Below are positions 30,148 through 41,259 of a stretch of DNA of 64,000 nucleotides, one piece after another (position 1 is the first letter of the stretch; each line of letters starts with the position of its first letter). This DNA is from Kazachstania africana CBS 2517 (lineage: Eukaryota > Ascomycota > Saccharomycetes > Saccharomycetales > Saccharomycetaceae). Position numbers and translations under genes: made by a program. The notes beneath the pieces were generated by a model that worked only from the letters and a program-made list of their open reading frames with translations, was not told where the DNA came from and made no database searches. The DNA lies in the NCBI RefSeq assembly GCF_000304475.1, contig NC_018943.1, forward strand, positions 962,674-1,026,673, in the 5' to 3' direction.

Positions 30148-30627
30148 CTAGTATTGGACACCAATTAAGTAGTCCGCTAATTGCTCTACAATCTTGGTAG
30201 CTTCACCCGCTTGCACGGTTGGAGGGTAGTGGGCAATGATGATTGTTTGCTTGGTTCTCACGCAAACAACACCTTCCGCATCATGTCTACCGTAGATACT
30301 TCTGTCGTCGGCTCTGAGAAGCATAAATTTTTGGCCCTGAATGTGTAAACCGTTACTTTGTAAACCGGCAGCGTTATCGAACCCTTGGGCAATCTCCGCG
30401 ATTTCGTTTGGTTGTAGTGCCATGCCTCCAGAGGTAGCCCAGGCAGCATCACCTGCTCTGGAGTAAATAACTGCTCTATCAACTTTATTGGTGGCTAACA
30501 AGTTGTCAGTGTATGCTATTTATAGAAATCAGGTCAACATGAAAACTATTTGTTAGTATCATCGAAACAAAGGGACACTTAATCATTTTCAATTTCAATG
30601 CAATTCTCACATACCTTGCCAAGACAT
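30148..30627 (-). CDS. PFY1: Profilin Pfy1 (two exons)
   Basis: Exon 1 is 30615-30627 (13 nt, MSWQ plus one base) and exon 2 is 30148-30515. Together they encode 126 residues, the exact S. cerevisiae length, starting MSWQAYTDNL. Profilin binds actin monomers and proline-rich formins, and promotes filament assembly at the bud cortex. The C-terminal half from [12 protein letters not shown] to DYLIGVQY is practically identical to S. cerevisiae. The phase and tiny first exon match the YOR122C gene structure. Starting at the ATG-less 30501 frame would lose the N-terminal helix, so splicing is required. Confidence 0.97.
30516..30614 (-). other. PFY1 spliceosomal intron
   Basis: 99 nt. The 5' site is GTATGT (30614-30609), the branch site TACTAAC (30558-30552), and the 3' end TAG at 30518-30516. 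It is shorter than the S. cerevisiae PFY1 intron (about 209 nt) but at the same codon. Confidence 0.95.
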
Positions 30628-30837
30628 TGTGGATTATATAATTTGTCTAATTGTTCAGTTCAGAAAGACTACCTATTACTTGCAATGCTATATAACCACG
30701 TTTTTGTTGTTTTTTCCTTTTTATTTCAGCTTTTGTCTGCAAACGAGCCCCGGTGTTGCCCGGATGTTACTAGTCGCCAAATCCGAAACTATTTGATGTT
30801 AAACTATATACAGCACCATATTTAGATATTATTTTGA

Positions 30838-32097
30838 TCAATCTTCATCTTCATCATCACTTATCACAGGACCTTTTCTCCTCTTTGGCGAGTTTTCATC
30901 GTTTTCTTCTTCGATGACGACCTTGTTTGATCTCTTCATCTCTTTCAGTCTTTCAGCTCGTGCCTCGTCTTCATCGGAAAATTGGGCTTCCTCTTCCTCT
31001 TCGTCATCTTCTTCATCTGCACCGGATTCGAGCTCTACAGATTCATCTTCTTCATCGTCGTCAACTAGGAAATCATCCTCTTCGTATTCATCTTCTCTAT
31101 GTGTTCTTTCATAACCTTGTGATGGTGTTTGTGAACGTCTATTGGAGTGACTAAATGCCCCAAGTTCAGGAGACTCTAATCTCTCTTGTTCCTTCATTTG
31201 TCTTCTTCTTCTTTCCCTTATTATCTGAGTCTGCTTCTTTTCTAATTCTCTCTTCTCTACCTCAGGATCTAAATTAACAATCATGGTACCTGGACCACTG
31301 TGTACCCTTTGATCCCTTCTGGCTATGGCTTTGCTTAGTCGCTGATGTATTTTGGAATTCGTGGAAGTAGGAATAAATATCAAGGTCTTATTAATTTGTC
31401 CCCCATCAACACATTGCATCAATTCCTGTTGATCATGTGAGACTGTTAAAAATGTATTATCCGTACCGTTAACTAAAATGTCTGTGTATTCAGCTCCTAA
31501 TTTCAAAGAATATGAACCGTCTGACCATTGAACTATCTGGGCATTAGATTCCTTGAACACTCTTTGTTCTGCATCTCGTGAATATCTCCATCTAATCGTG
31601 TTTTCATCTATTAATCTATCCCCAAGTTGATCTTCAACGGAAGAAAAATTTGACGTTCTCTCTTTGACTTTGTTTTCAAAACTTGGAGGATCGAATGGCA
31701 ATGGATCTATGCTTAGAAAAGCTGGAACCTTTGTATAATAAATTGTCTTATCATCTTCATTTTCCGGGAACGTTTTATATGGTACGACGTGTCTAACCAA
31801 TTCAACATCAGCTTCCTTAAATAAAGCTTCTTCTTCATGGTCTGACATATCGCTCCCTTCCTCACCGTAGAACTTTCTGTTGTACATTGCCTCTTCCTCA
31901 TCTATATACGAGGTTCTATGGCCTCCATAGGAGCCTTCGTCTTCTTCATCTTCTTGGTCGTCTTCTTCTTTTTGTTCATCATTATCATCCCCAAATAAAT
32001 CGTCCATATCGTCAGGCTCACGTTGATCTTGTGCTACATTGTCAACTTCTTCATGCACATCCGGTTCTAAAGACTCTCTAATCACTGATTCAGACAT
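30838..32097 (-). CDS. LEO1: Paf1 complex subunit Leo1
   Basis: 419 residues, against 464 in S. cerevisiae (YOR123C). Leo1 belongs to the Paf1 elongation complex that travels with RNA polymerase II and supports H2B ubiquitination and H3 methylation. The N-terminus (1-75) and C-terminus (about 330-419) are strongly acidic. The central Leo1 domain (about 120-290) holds KVPAFLSIDPLPFDPPSF, TIRWRYSRD and SNAQIVQWSDGSYSLKLG, a well-conserved core. The C-terminal DEDED end is typical. It is co-oriented with PFY1 and VPS74. Confidence 0.95.
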   Translation of the reverse strand: MSESVIRESLEPDVHEEVDNVAQDQREPDDMDDLFGDDNDEQKEEDDQEDEEDEGSYGGHRTSYIDEEEAMYNRKFYGEEGSDMSDHEEEALFKEADVELVRHVVPYKTFPENEDDKTIYYTKVPAFLSIDPLPFDPPSFENKVKERTSNFSSVEDQLGDRLIDENTIRWRYSRDAEQRVFKESNAQIVQWSDGSYSLKLGAEYTDILVNGTDNTFLTVSHDQQELMQCVDGGQINKTLIFIPTSTNSKIHQRLSKAIARRDQRVHSGPGTMIVNLDPEVEKRELEKKQTQIIRERRRRQMKEQERLESPELGAFSHSNRRSQTPSQGYERTHREDEYEEDDFLVDDDEEDESVELESGADEEDDEEEEEAQFSDEDEARAERLKEMKRSNKVVIEEENDENSPKRRKGPVISDDEDED

Positions 32098-32292
32098 CTT
32101 GTGCTCGTTTACTTCACCTAGCTAAATCACCGTTTTCAATATTGATGTGTTTTTTCAATACATCGACGCTTGCAAAATTTATATTGAAAAAAAAAAATAG
32201 AACTTTATTATAGAAATTTGATTATATACATAAGACAAGATAATAAAACCAGGGGAGACCCTACAATACACTTTTTTTTTGGCTTTTGGTGA

Positions 32293-33273
32293 TCATAATA
32301 GCATGTCCATTCTTGAAAATACTTCAATTACACCGGCTATGACTTCCAGCTGTAATGTAAATTGCGGATTCTCATTGACTTCGTTTTCTACTTCCTTGTT
32401 CAAATTAACAGATATTCCCAATTCCGTATTTTTACTTAAATCAAAAGGATATTGTGCGAATTGTGCTAGAATTTCCTCAGCTCTGGAAATTGCACGATCT
32501 CTTTTCTCGTAATCTAAAGACGATAGAACATTTTCCAGCACATTGGCACCATATGAACAACACACCAATGCTACAATTCTAATATATTTAAATGATGTGG
32601 TTTCTGCAAAGTAGCTATTATAGTTGAGCTCCATATTTCTTGAAACCAACGCAGAAAGTATCCTACGCTTAATAGCTTCTTTGCAACTTGTATCTGTGAC
32701 AGGATGAGTTGCCATATCAAATAGAAAGAAATTTTTCATTTCCGTTCTTAAGACACCTTTATCAACTAAACCTTTAGCTAAACGCTCTCTGACTTGTTTT
32801 AACTGGTAATTGATCTTCAATAAATTCCATGTCTCACCACTAAGCAAATCAATCCAGTTGGCAATAGTCAATGGTTCATCATTTTTCATTAATTGTAAAG
32901 CTTCGTCTAATAGTACTTCACCAGTTTTACTACCATCAATGACCTCCACTAATCTTTCAGACACATCAAATCTCTTTCTAGCAGAATCATCGAGGATACG
33001 GATCTTATTTCTTAAAGCTAGTTCTATCAAGATACAACCACGTAATGCGTATGAAATATTGTCGTTCCAAAATGATAGGTATCCTTCTCTATCTCTTAAA
33101 CCCATTAATAATACTTCCTCCATCAGTGTTAACTTAGGGATGCTAACATTATCTCTAAGTTTTGCCTCTTCTGGGTCGTATGCAACTTTTCTATCTTGAC
33201 TTTCACTTACATTTTCTGAGTCGTCAGCGTTCGAATCACTTCTGTTCTTTCTACGACGTTGTAATGTAGACAT
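32293..33273 (-). CDS. VPS74: GOLPH3-family PI4P effector Vps74
   Basis: 326 residues, against 345 in S. cerevisiae (YDR372C). Vps74 binds PI4P on Golgi membranes, COPI, and tails of mannosyltransferases to retain them. The N-terminal RRRKNR cluster matches the coatomer-binding arginines. The GPP34 domain (about 40-326) has [37 protein letters not shown] and a hydrophobic beta-hairpin near [19 protein letters not shown]. It lies between LEO1 and UBP2, which are neighbours on S. cerevisiae chromosome XV, while VPS74 is on IV. This points to differential loss after genome duplication. Confidence 0.96.
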   Translation of the reverse strand: MSTLQRRRKNRSDSNADDSENVSESQDRKVAYDPEEAKLRDNVSIPKLTLMEEVLLMGLRDREGYLSFWNDNISYALRGCILIELALRNKIRILDDSARKRFDVSERLVEVIDGSKTGEVLLDEALQLMKNDEPLTIANWIDLLSGETWNLLKINYQLKQVRERLAKGLVDKGVLRTEMKNFFLFDMATHPVTDTSCKEAIKRRILSALVSRNMELNYNSYFAETTSFKYIRIVALVCCSYGANVLENVLSSLDYEKRDRAISRAEEILAQFAQYPFDLSKNTELGISVNLNKEVENEVNENPQFTLQLEVIAGVIEVFSRMDMLL

Positions 33274-33521
33274 CCTAAATAAGAATATTCAACTTAATTA
33301 ACGCAGCAATTGGTTAGTGTTATCCTCAGTAAGCGAATCTTGAGTTTCTTGATTAAAGGTGTCCTTTACATTTGAAGTATATCAAAATAAAAATACTTTT
33401 ACCATGGCACATCGAAGCGTCTCGTGAAAGATGACCCCAAGTCTTTTGAACCGGTAATGGAATACTTTGATATATGGATATTGATGGTATATATATATAT
33501 AGACCTGTAGCTAGTGTATGA

Positions 33522-36500
33522 TTAATCATCGGCAATTATACGTTTTAGAGGCTCGATGTCTCCCTTGTAGTAATCTTTAACAAACACCAAAAAATATGGT
33601 GTCGCCGTATTACCCTCGGTAAAATTGAATACTTCTTCTTCATTGACTTCTGTAACTGTCTCATCGTTATATTTTCTCCAGATTCCGCTTCTTTCAGGAT
33701 CTTTAATGTACACCCAGTAATGACCATAGCTTGCCTCCCCCCTATGTATGAAAACGGCAAATAACGAATAGCCAATGTCTCTAAATTCATCAAATTGGTG
33801 ATCTATTTTATTTTCAATTAGATTTATCTCATCATAGATTTGTGACAATTCGCTGTCGATGTTACTAATGGCTTTTCTCAATTTTTCAATTATCTGCCCC
33901 CTATTTAGTACGCTTAGACCCTGTGATGTAACAGTGGCTTCATCTGATAAGAAATTGATAGTTTCCAAATAAGATTCCTTTCTAGATAGTCCTAATTCAT
34001 TCCTATTCAATAATTCCACCTGTCTAGCTTTTAAGGTTTTCAACTTATTTCTCAATTCTTTGGTTTCATTTTTTTTCGTTTGTAGCAATTCATTGTCAAG
34101 CGCAGCATATCTATCCATATAAATTGTATTGCTGAAGGGTAATGGTTCTATTGATTTGAATGGCATGAATCTTTCTCTGTCGTAATAGACTCTCTGTATT
34201 TGAATTTGCAATATTTTTGGAAAGTTTGTAATTGAAACAGTTCTTTGAACATCACCATATTCGTCCATTTTCAAAAATTCACTTGCAAAAGATGATTCTA
34301 ATGCATCATATATGTCTCGTGGGTGATCACTAATATTTACAAGGAGAGATGAAAATCCCTCATACTTAGTTCTTGTCTTTGAAATGTCAGATAAAGGAAC
34401 AATTTCTTGTTTTGTCTTTCCATAGAATAACTCTTTGATTAAATCATATTGCTCAAAATCCTCATCCAGTTTAATTGGTTTGGAAGCACTTTCCATTTGA
34501 TATAAGACATTTCCAATACATTCCGTAACATCCTGTTGTCTTCCCATTTCTAAGGCATTTTCAAGTTGATCAGAACTAATCTTAGCAGTCTTTGTGGATG
34601 TGTTAGTCATAACTTTATCTTCAGTGGCTACACTGATATCACTGGTAACTTCCTGAGCGTTATTCGTTGTATTTAAATTGTCGTTACTTAAATCCACCAA
34701 GTCGATATCACCTTCTTTGTCAAACGGTAAATCAACAGTAGTTCGCTCCACTTCCGAAGCTGCAAATTCAACCTCAATATTACTTGGCGCAAATGCCAGG
34801 TATGCAAGTTCGTGCTTTGGAGTGATGCATCTAGATTTACTGTAAATCATATCGTTAAACAGATCGCGAAGTTGATACATGAACTGTATTGATCTCTCAA
34901 CTTCGTTCTCACTCACCTCTCTACCACCTATTCTTCTCTTATTACTTGTTTCATCAATTTCGTAATTAGATATAGAGCCTTTATAGTTCAGAATATACTC
35001 TCTTAAAGGTGCTATAGAAAAATAATATTGCAAAAGAGAATTTAGATAACAGGTATTACCAATATTATTCAGCCCGATAGGCCAATTTTCCGGTTGTAAA
35101 AGATTGGCATCAATCACTCCTGTCTCTAAAAAGTACGATATTAGCTTTGAATTTTTTTCAGAAGCTATTTTTGTCAAAGCAGCTTTTAAAATTAATAGCT
35201 GATCATACTCATTGAGGATTTTTTGGCCCCACCGTTGCTGAAATATCTTTATAACCAATTCATCTGTGGCATTTTCATTAACCTGTAAGAGAGAAAGTGC
35301 CTGTTGGAATGATAGACAATCTGGTCCATAATACGTTATGAAATCTGGGCATTGCTCCATAAGAAAATTGAAAAGCGTTATACTTCTGGTACGAATTGCG
35401 ATAGTGTATAATGCTTTATCACAATCCATTTTAAGTCCTGGAGAATCATTTATTCTTATGGTATAAGCAGTTTGGACTATATCATCATCCACAGATTCAT
35501 CAATGTCTAACAAGTTGTATGCATCCATGACATTTGGATAAGGCTCATGGTCAATAAAAAATTGCAGTTTTTTAGATCTCATGAGTTTTATCATGACTCT
35601 CATAGCACTCTTCAACTCAGTAAGACGTTGCATGTCGCCCCTACTAGCATTTTGTTCTTGCTTGTAGATTGAAAATAACAGTGAATCGTTTAAACTTTTG
35701 ATGTCTACTGAAGTGGCATCCAACCCCAAAACCCGTAGAGAATTTTGTAGAACTTCTTGGCCCACAACATCTTGTTTGCCGCAATATGATATAAGTTGGT
35801 AAGAACCTTTGGTATTTGCAATGTAAGTTAAAGCATCAAAATAAATGCCCTTATTGTTAGTATCGATGTTGCATAAAGTCTCATAATTTTGGATAATATC
35901 TCTATCTGTGTAATAATACGAAGAGCTGAGATTGATGAAATGATAATTATTATCAAGTGGAGAAGCTGATGTATCATCTTGCTGTAACCTCCTTGCAGAG
36001 TCATTGAAAATTTGGAACAAGGCAGTTGTAGATGTGTGTGTATGCATTTTATTAAAAAAGCGGTATGACTTCTCATATTTTTGTATGTTTGCTTTTGATA
36101 ATAATTTATTACTCAACTTACCCCAAAATGCCAATTGAAGACATTTTCTAGTGTAGGAATCTCTTAATTTCCTAATTTTCCAATCATTTTTATGATCAAT
36201 TAAATCGGGGGGTTCGTATTCTAAACCTTGGTCATTAGCTTCTGGATTTTGAAAACTATTTTCTTGGAAGCCATATTTTGATACTAACCACTTGGAATCC
36301 ATATGCGAATTCAAAGCTTTGTTAGTAGCATTTATTGTCTTGATAGGGTCTAAATCAGCTGATTTCCTATCTAGTGGTCCTTTAAAGACTCTGAATAGCG
36401 TACGAAAACAGTCCACTTGACTGGGGATAGTATCGCTGTTCAAACTGTCATATTGCTCACAGACCAGTTGGTACCTACTAGTTATATGTTCTGTCTTGAA

Positions 36501-37205
36501 ACTCTCAATTTCCTCTTCACTACTAAATTCAGGTTTGAATATTTCAATAAGAATTAACTTATTTGTATCACTAGATACATAGGCAGCAAAATCTATAAGG
36601 TTTTCATCCGATTCATCAAATGTCAAAAGATCCTGTTTGTCAAATGGATGCAGTTCAGTAATTAAGTGGTAATGAGAGATACCAACATGTTTTTTCAAAT
36701 GCTCAAGTTTTGTTCTCGTCTTTACGGTTACTTTCAAATGATAGATGGGCGTTTCAGCAACAGCATCGAATGAAGTTGGATTTTCCATATTTGAATCGAT
36801 GAGTACACCAAAAAAGACGTTTATTCTATTATGATCGGGACAACTGATTGATTCATATTCATATTTTGTTTGCAATGTGATTTGATCAATGAAGGTACCA
36901 AGGTGATAGCTAGGTCTTAGCTCTTGTCTCCTTTTAGAATATGTCAGTGGAGATGATTTTAGTATACCTTTGAATTCACTTGATAGATCGGAGTCATTGA
37001 TAAACGCCAAGTCATAAACTATATCATCGATAAGCCTATCAGGTGTTTTAAATGGTAAATTTAGCCCAACAGCTGGATATAGGAGCTGTTTTCCGTCATC
37101 GTTGGGTGGCAATGATTTCTCATCGGCTGTCGTGGAGGAGACAGATTGTTCATCTGAATCCCCAGCATGAGCCTCAATAGATTGTTCCGTATCTTGCTGA
37201 AGCAT
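33522..37205 (-). CDS. UBP2: Ubiquitin-specific protease Ubp2
   Basis: 1227 residues, against 1272 in S. cerevisiae (YOR124C). Ubp2 removes K63-linked ubiquitin and counteracts Rsp5, acting with Rup1. The USP catalytic cysteine is C719 in GNTCYLNS, and the His box is YGHYWVYIKD with H1162. A coiled coil lies between them (about 1040-1120). The large N-terminal region is the Ubp2-specific extension. The frame runs upstream to a TTG at 37253, but the first ATG is 37205 (MLQQDTEQSIEAH) and is chosen. CAT5 lies upstream on the same strand. Confidence 0.95.
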   Translation of the reverse strand: MLQQDTEQSIEAHAGDSDEQSVSSTTADEKSLPPNDDGKQLLYPAVGLNLPFKTPDRLIDDIVYDLAFINDSDLSSEFKGILKSSPLTYSKRRQELRPSYHLGTFIDQITLQTKYEYESISCPDHNRINVFFGVLIDSNMENPTSFDAVAETPIYHLKVTVKTRTKLEHLKKHVGISHYHLITELHPFDKQDLLTFDESDENLIDFAAYVSSDTNKLILIEIFKPEFSSEEEIESFKTEHITSRYQLVCEQYDSLNSDTIPSQVDCFRTLFRVFKGPLDRKSADLDPIKTINATNKALNSHMDSKWLVSKYGFQENSFQNPEANDQGLEYEPPDLIDHKNDWKIRKLRDSYTRKCLQLAFWGKLSNKLLSKANIQKYEKSYRFFNKMHTHTSTTALFQIFNDSARRLQQDDTSASPLDNNYHFINLSSSYYYTDRDIIQNYETLCNIDTNNKGIYFDALTYIANTKGSYQLISYCGKQDVVGQEVLQNSLRVLGLDATSVDIKSLNDSLLFSIYKQEQNASRGDMQRLTELKSAMRVMIKLMRSKKLQFFIDHEPYPNVMDAYNLLDIDESVDDDIVQTAYTIRINDSPGLKMDCDKALYTIAIRTRSITLFNFLMEQCPDFITYYGPDCLSFQQALSLLQVNENATDELVIKIFQQRWGQKILNEYDQLLILKAALTKIASEKNSKLISYFLETGVIDANLLQPENWPIGLNNIGNTCYLNSLLQYYFSIAPLREYILNYKGSISNYEIDETSNKRRIGGREVSENEVERSIQFMYQLRDLFNDMIYSKSRCITPKHELAYLAFAPSNIEVEFAASEVERTTVDLPFDKEGDIDLVDLSNDNLNTTNNAQEVTSDISVATEDKVMTNTSTKTAKISSDQLENALEMGRQQDVTECIGNVLYQMESASKPIKLDEDFEQYDLIKELFYGKTKQEIVPLSDISKTRTKYEGFSSLLVNISDHPRDIYDALESSFASEFLKMDEYGDVQRTVSITNFPKILQIQIQRVYYDRERFMPFKSIEPLPFSNTIYMDRYAALDNELLQTKKNETKELRNKLKTLKARQVELLNRNELGLSRKESYLETINFLSDEATVTSQGLSVLNRGQIIEKLRKAISNIDSELSQIYDEINLIENKIDHQFDEFRDIGYSLFAVFIHRGEASYGHYWVYIKDPERSGIWRKYNDETVTEVNEEEVFNFTEGNTATPYFLVFVKDYYKGDIEPLKRIIADD

Positions 37206-37461
37206 TATATCTTCAAAATGGTGATTGACTTCTCTGTTGTCAGATGTTTCCAAGGTTTCAGAATTATTTCCTTACTACAAAATAAATCTCACTCTAAAAA
37301 CCTGATAGACCGAGAGGCATCACCACTTTCCAAAAACTATTCGAACAAATCGGTTAGGATATAAATGTTTTGATCAGTATATACATTATCGAGATCAGGT
37401 ATTGAACCTGTTTACATAGTTACTTCCAAGTAATGTTTACTAAGGCAAAGTGAGGGCCAAA

Positions 37462-38190
37462 TCATATTCTTTCTGCACTCCAAATGGCAATTTTACAAAT
37501 ACCCTTGATACCTTCGGTAATAACTTTATATGGCACTGCTCTCCTAGAGTCATGCTTGATAGCTGTGTCCAAATGTTCTAATTCTTGATCTCTGAATAAC
37601 TTAATGGTATCAATTAGCGATTTGACCTCTTGTGGTGTTCCCTTTTTATTTTCTGGGCTACTGACATCTTCAAGATCGAATTGATTCGTGAGAACACGCA
37701 GTTGCGCATTGTAATGACCTCCAATCACGGTTTCTACGGCTTCTGTACATGCCATGGCAGCTTCTGGAGAAATCATAGCTGTACCCATCCCCATTGCAAT
37801 GGCCCCCACTTTCCAAAATGGTGTCAATAAAGATGGTCTTACTCGATTCTTAATCTGTAAAGCGTTGAACGTGTTGTGATGATGGATTTCTTGATCACGC
37901 ATGTGGTTCAAAGTTGGTCTTAGATGTGGATATTTCCTTGAAAGTACAAATATTTGACCCGCATATATGTAATTAGCACCCAATTCGCCAGCCTGGTCTA
38001 CCCTTATCACTCTATCTAGGTATGCCCTCTGAGCTTCAGAAAGTTGTTCATATTTGGGAACTTTAGCTTCTGCATGTTTACCAGCTTTGACGGATTTGTT
38101 ACCATTTTTAACTGTAGCTTTTAAGGGAGCTAAGACGGAGAATGGTCTTGAAAGTAGCTGTGATTGATTATACAAGGATGTTCTTAGCAT
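37462..38190 (-). CDS. CAT5: Coq7/Cat5 demethoxyubiquinone hydroxylase
   Basis: 242 residues (S. cerevisiae 233, YOR125C). It hydroxylates demethoxy-ubiquinone in the last but one step of coenzyme Q synthesis, on the matrix side of the mitochondrial inner membrane. Residues 1-45 are basic and hydroxylated, a mitochondrial presequence. The di-iron ligands are visible: VDQAGELGAN, RDQEIHHHNTF, the second Glu set in TEAVETVIGGHYN, and RDQELEHLDTA. The C-terminal IKGICKIAIWSAERI is family-typical. Confidence 0.97.
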   Translation of the reverse strand: MLRTSLYNQSQLLSRPFSVLAPLKATVKNGNKSVKAGKHAEAKVPKYEQLSEAQRAYLDRVIRVDQAGELGANYIYAGQIFVLSRKYPHLRPTLNHMRDQEIHHHNTFNALQIKNRVRPSLLTPFWKVGAIAMGMGTAMISPEAAMACTEAVETVIGGHYNAQLRVLTNQFDLEDVSSPENKKGTPQEVKSLIDTIKLFRDQELEHLDTAIKHDSRRAVPYKVITEGIKGICKIAIWSAERI

Positions 38191-39039
38191 AACTCGATTA
38201 TATTAAAACTAGACAGAAACTAGCTATTGTATCCGTAAAAGTTCGAGAATTCTCTGTACTTTGTCTTGTTTGCAATTTTTCAATATGCACGGAGTATCTT
38301 AATGTTGATCGAAACCGCTACTTCGAAAAAAGACAAGGTGATGATGATTGCTTAATGTAAAGATGGATATAAAGACACCTCAAAGTAGGTGCAGTACTGA
38401 TTGTTAGTATATGTAATTGACAAGGTGGGAGCAAGTGCAGTACACTTGATAAGTTAAGAACCTTGAGTGTTTCTGCAGACTATTGTCCGAAATCCGAGAA
38501 CTTGCTTGGTGAAGGAAAAGTAGTTATATACAGTGTAAAAACGAGTTGTATTACCCTTTTGTGATCCGGTAGCTCTTAAAGGTAACAGTTATACTAAGAC
38601 AATATTCAGTCGATGTTTTATGATCTTCTTTTTGTAGTAGAGTTTCAACACACTAAAATCTTGCCAAAACGTAAAATGGTGGAACAGCACACCGCTTAAA
38701 TTACAGAACTTCCCTTTCAGACGTCTCAAGAATATAGAGATTCGAAGCCAGATGAAAATTTTCGCAGGATAGTGGTTATGTCTTCGTCGGCATTTCCACA
38801 ATTATTCAAAACTAGTTTATGAGAACCTACTTAGTGATACCTATACGCTATAACTACTGCGTCATAACGTCTCACTGCGATGTACATACTTTACAAACAG
38901 TAACAACTTGCTAAATTGTTCGACAAATTTCAACAAGTACAAGTTAGTTCGATAATTTCACGTAGTCCCAGTTCTGACATGGTCCAATTGAGGGAAAAAA
39001 GAATATACGTTATTCATATTTACAAGGAGTTGGCTGAAG
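38191..39039. other. Intergenic CAT5-BCS1
   Basis: 850 bp containing the CAT5 promoter and BCS1 3' end. No gene, RNA or repeat is recognised. Between these genes in the ancestral order other genes (for example ARH1) could have been lost. Confidence 0.5.
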
Positions 39040-40425
39040 TTAAGGTAACTTGTTCGAAAATGCAAGTGTTTGGATTTGATTCAATGCCTCCCTAGGCTTA
39101 TCTTTATTGATAACAAAAAGGCCCTGTAATTGAGCGGTGCTTACACTCGAAACTTCCAACTGCTTGAATGCTTTCAAAAACTCATTACATAACTCCAATT
39201 CATTTGGATAGAACTTGAGGAACATTTTCTCAACTTGAAACAATGTGGAATTACCTATGAAAGCTTTATAGTCAATTCTACCAGGCCTCATAATTGCAGG
39301 ATCCAGCTTTTCAGGATGATTTGTGGTCATAAAAGTTATTGTCTCTTCTGAAGAAGTCACGCCATCCAGGGCATTTAAAAGTCCACTAAAAGTAACGCTA
39401 GTTGACATATACCCCGAATCGTCATTTTTAGCCATTCTATGCTTGAAAGCTGCATCAATATCTTCTAGTAATAAGATGCTCCTCTCAGGCATATTATTCA
39501 TTAGGTGGTTTAACCGATCATCTGTCAAATGCTGCTCAGATAGATTCAGAATGCATATATTATAATCCAACTCACCGGCTAATGCTTGTATAAAACTTGT
39601 TTTACCTGATCCTGGCGGTCCATATAACAAATATCCCCTCCTATACGGTATGCCTCGTTCGAAGTACCATTTTCCGTTCTGAAGAAAGTCTTTAACATCA
39701 TTTAAAATGTTTTCTTTGACACCCTTATCCAGTATTACAGATTGTAATGACCTTTTGGCCTTTGGCTGGCCAAACTTTCTCCATTCAGGGCCAAATGAAG
39801 TATATATTACAGTTTTTCCCTTATTTGTATTTAAAGCTAGTACTTTTGCCTCACTTAAAATTTCATCAAACAGGTGTCTGTCCCTATATAAGGTAGTCAA
39901 TGTTACTGTTTCAAATGGAGAATTGTTTGTGATATCTATCATCCTACCAGACCTTTCCCTCTTGATAAGTATTATAGCTTTCTTATAAATAATCCAGTGG
40001 TTGCCTAACCCTGGAACCAAGGAGAATTTGGTCTGTATAGATCCATTGTCACGTTTGATATAGTTTGTGTTTACAGAAAGATGCTTTGAAAAACGTTTTG
40101 GATAGGTACTCATCCACGTTAAAAACCAACTGTAAGACTTATCCTTTGATATTATTTCCAAATCCACTATCATTTGATTGTAAAACAATTTGCTGAGTCT
40201 AATTGTTACAGATCTTGCGATGGCTAGACCTGATCCCAGTATCATTAATCCACCGCCAGCAGCGAAATATGGATTGTTATTAATCGAGTCATTTACCAAT
40301 TGCTTCAGTTTGCTTTTCAGTGAAGCATCATTCAAATTTGGCACTTCCAGAAGAGTAGTTTGGTCTTGAGGTACTAGTGAGTTCTTCATGACCCTCACAA
40401 CCTCAGAGCCATCGCTTCTTGACAT
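39040..40425 (-). CDS. BCS1: Mitochondrial AAA chaperone Bcs1
   Basis: 461 residues, against 456 in S. cerevisiae (YDR375C). Bcs1 is an inner-membrane AAA ATPase that translocates the folded Rieske protein Rip1 into complex III. One N-terminal membrane span (about 46-66, [20 protein letters not shown]) is followed by the Bcs1-specific domain (to about 225) and the AAA module: Walker A GPPGSGKT at 269-276, Walker [13 protein letters not shown], and the [10 protein letters not shown] second region. It sits between CAT5 and IAH1, whose S. cerevisiae orthologues are adjacent on chromosome XV. Confidence 0.97.
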   Translation of the reverse strand: MSRSDGSEVVRVMKNSLVPQDQTTLLEVPNLNDASLKSKLKQLVNDSINNNPYFAAGGGLMILGSGLAIARSVTIRLSKLFYNQMIVDLEIISKDKSYSWFLTWMSTYPKRFSKHLSVNTNYIKRDNGSIQTKFSLVPGLGNHWIIYKKAIILIKRERSGRMIDITNNSPFETVTLTTLYRDRHLFDEILSEAKVLALNTNKGKTVIYTSFGPEWRKFGQPKAKRSLQSVILDKGVKENILNDVKDFLQNGKWYFERGIPYRRGYLLYGPPGSGKTSFIQALAGELDYNICILNLSEQHLTDDRLNHLMNNMPERSILLLEDIDAAFKHRMAKNDDSGYMSTSVTFSGLLNALDGVTSSEETITFMTTNHPEKLDPAIMRPGRIDYKAFIGNSTLFQVEKMFLKFYPNELELCNEFLKAFKQLEVSSVSTAQLQGLFVINKDKPREALNQIQTLAFSNKLP

Positions 40426-40539
40426 TACTTATACTTTGTTCCTTTCTTATATTATTGTTTTTTCTTAAAACAACTCCGATAGCCATCTTATATCGTTATA
40501 AAATCTATCAGTTATATATGCGTATATTAGTACTTTATT

Positions 40540-41259
40540 CTATGGCAGATTTTCTAGGCTCGACCCAGCTTCACTGACTTCTCTCCAATTGGGAAACTTG
40601 TAAGGTAGCTTAGTGGGTGAGTATTCGGGATAGTAAGTTTCGATGGTTTTTAGGAGCTCATCGAAGAAGATTTTATATCCTAATGATGAAAAATGTAAAC
40701 CATCTTCCAATAGATTTCTCCAATCTCCTTCATAACGTTGAAATGCATCATTTAGATTAACAAATGGGACATTTTCCTCGATAGAAAGTCTGACTAGTGC
40801 ATTAGAGTATTCGGCGAAACTATCCAATGTACGAATGTAACCATTAGCGATTTCAAACATTCTATTCTCATTAGTTTTATCTTCCCAACGACTTTGATCA
40901 ATCATCCCAGGCCCAATTATAATAGGTTTGATGCCTCTACCTTTCATCAGCTGCACCATCTGTCTAATATTTTCCACAAACTCAGATAAAGGAACTCTTT
41001 GATGGCCTCCTAGGCAAGAGTCATTGGCACCGAAGAATATGGTACCCATAACAATGCTGGACTCATTTTCTAGTACTTTTGGCAAGAGCTTCAGACACCA
41101 TCTTGAATTATAACCTGAAAATCCTCTTACTAAGATATCTAACTTGCGTACATAAACGTTGGACAATAACGAGGCTATACCATCCTGCTTGGGGTTGAAT
41201 GAAAACTCAGTTATAGAGTCACCAAACAAAAGGAACGTGTCGTTGTGGAATACACTCAT
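40540..41259 (-). CDS. IAH1: Isoamyl acetate esterase Iah1 (SGNH/GDSL)
   Basis: 239 residues (S. cerevisiae 238, YOR126C). It hydrolyses acetate esters such as isoamyl acetate and so limits aroma ester levels. The GDSL motif is GDSITEFSF with S15. The G and N oxyanion residues are in VRGFSGYNSRW and FFGANDSCLGG, and the catalytic Asp/His pair is in EDGLHFSSLG near residue 190. All four SGNH blocks are intact. It is divergent from RGA1. Confidence 0.96.
   Translation of the reverse strand: MSVFHNDTFLLFGDSITEFSFNPKQDGIASLLSNVYVRKLDILVRGFSGYNSRWCLKLLPKVLENESSIVMGTIFFGANDSCLGGHQRVPLSEFVENIRQMVQLMKGRGIKPIIIGPGMIDQSRWEDKTNENRMFEIANGYIRTLDSFAEYSNALVRLSIEENVPFVNLNDAFQRYEGDWRNLLEDGLHFSSLGYKIFFDELLKTIETYYPEYSPTKLPYKFPNWREVSEAGSSLENLP

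Noticed and set aside
30914..31154. Ser-rich and His-rich frames on the plus strand
   Set aside because: They are antisense shadows of the acidic Glu/Asp tracts of LEO1.
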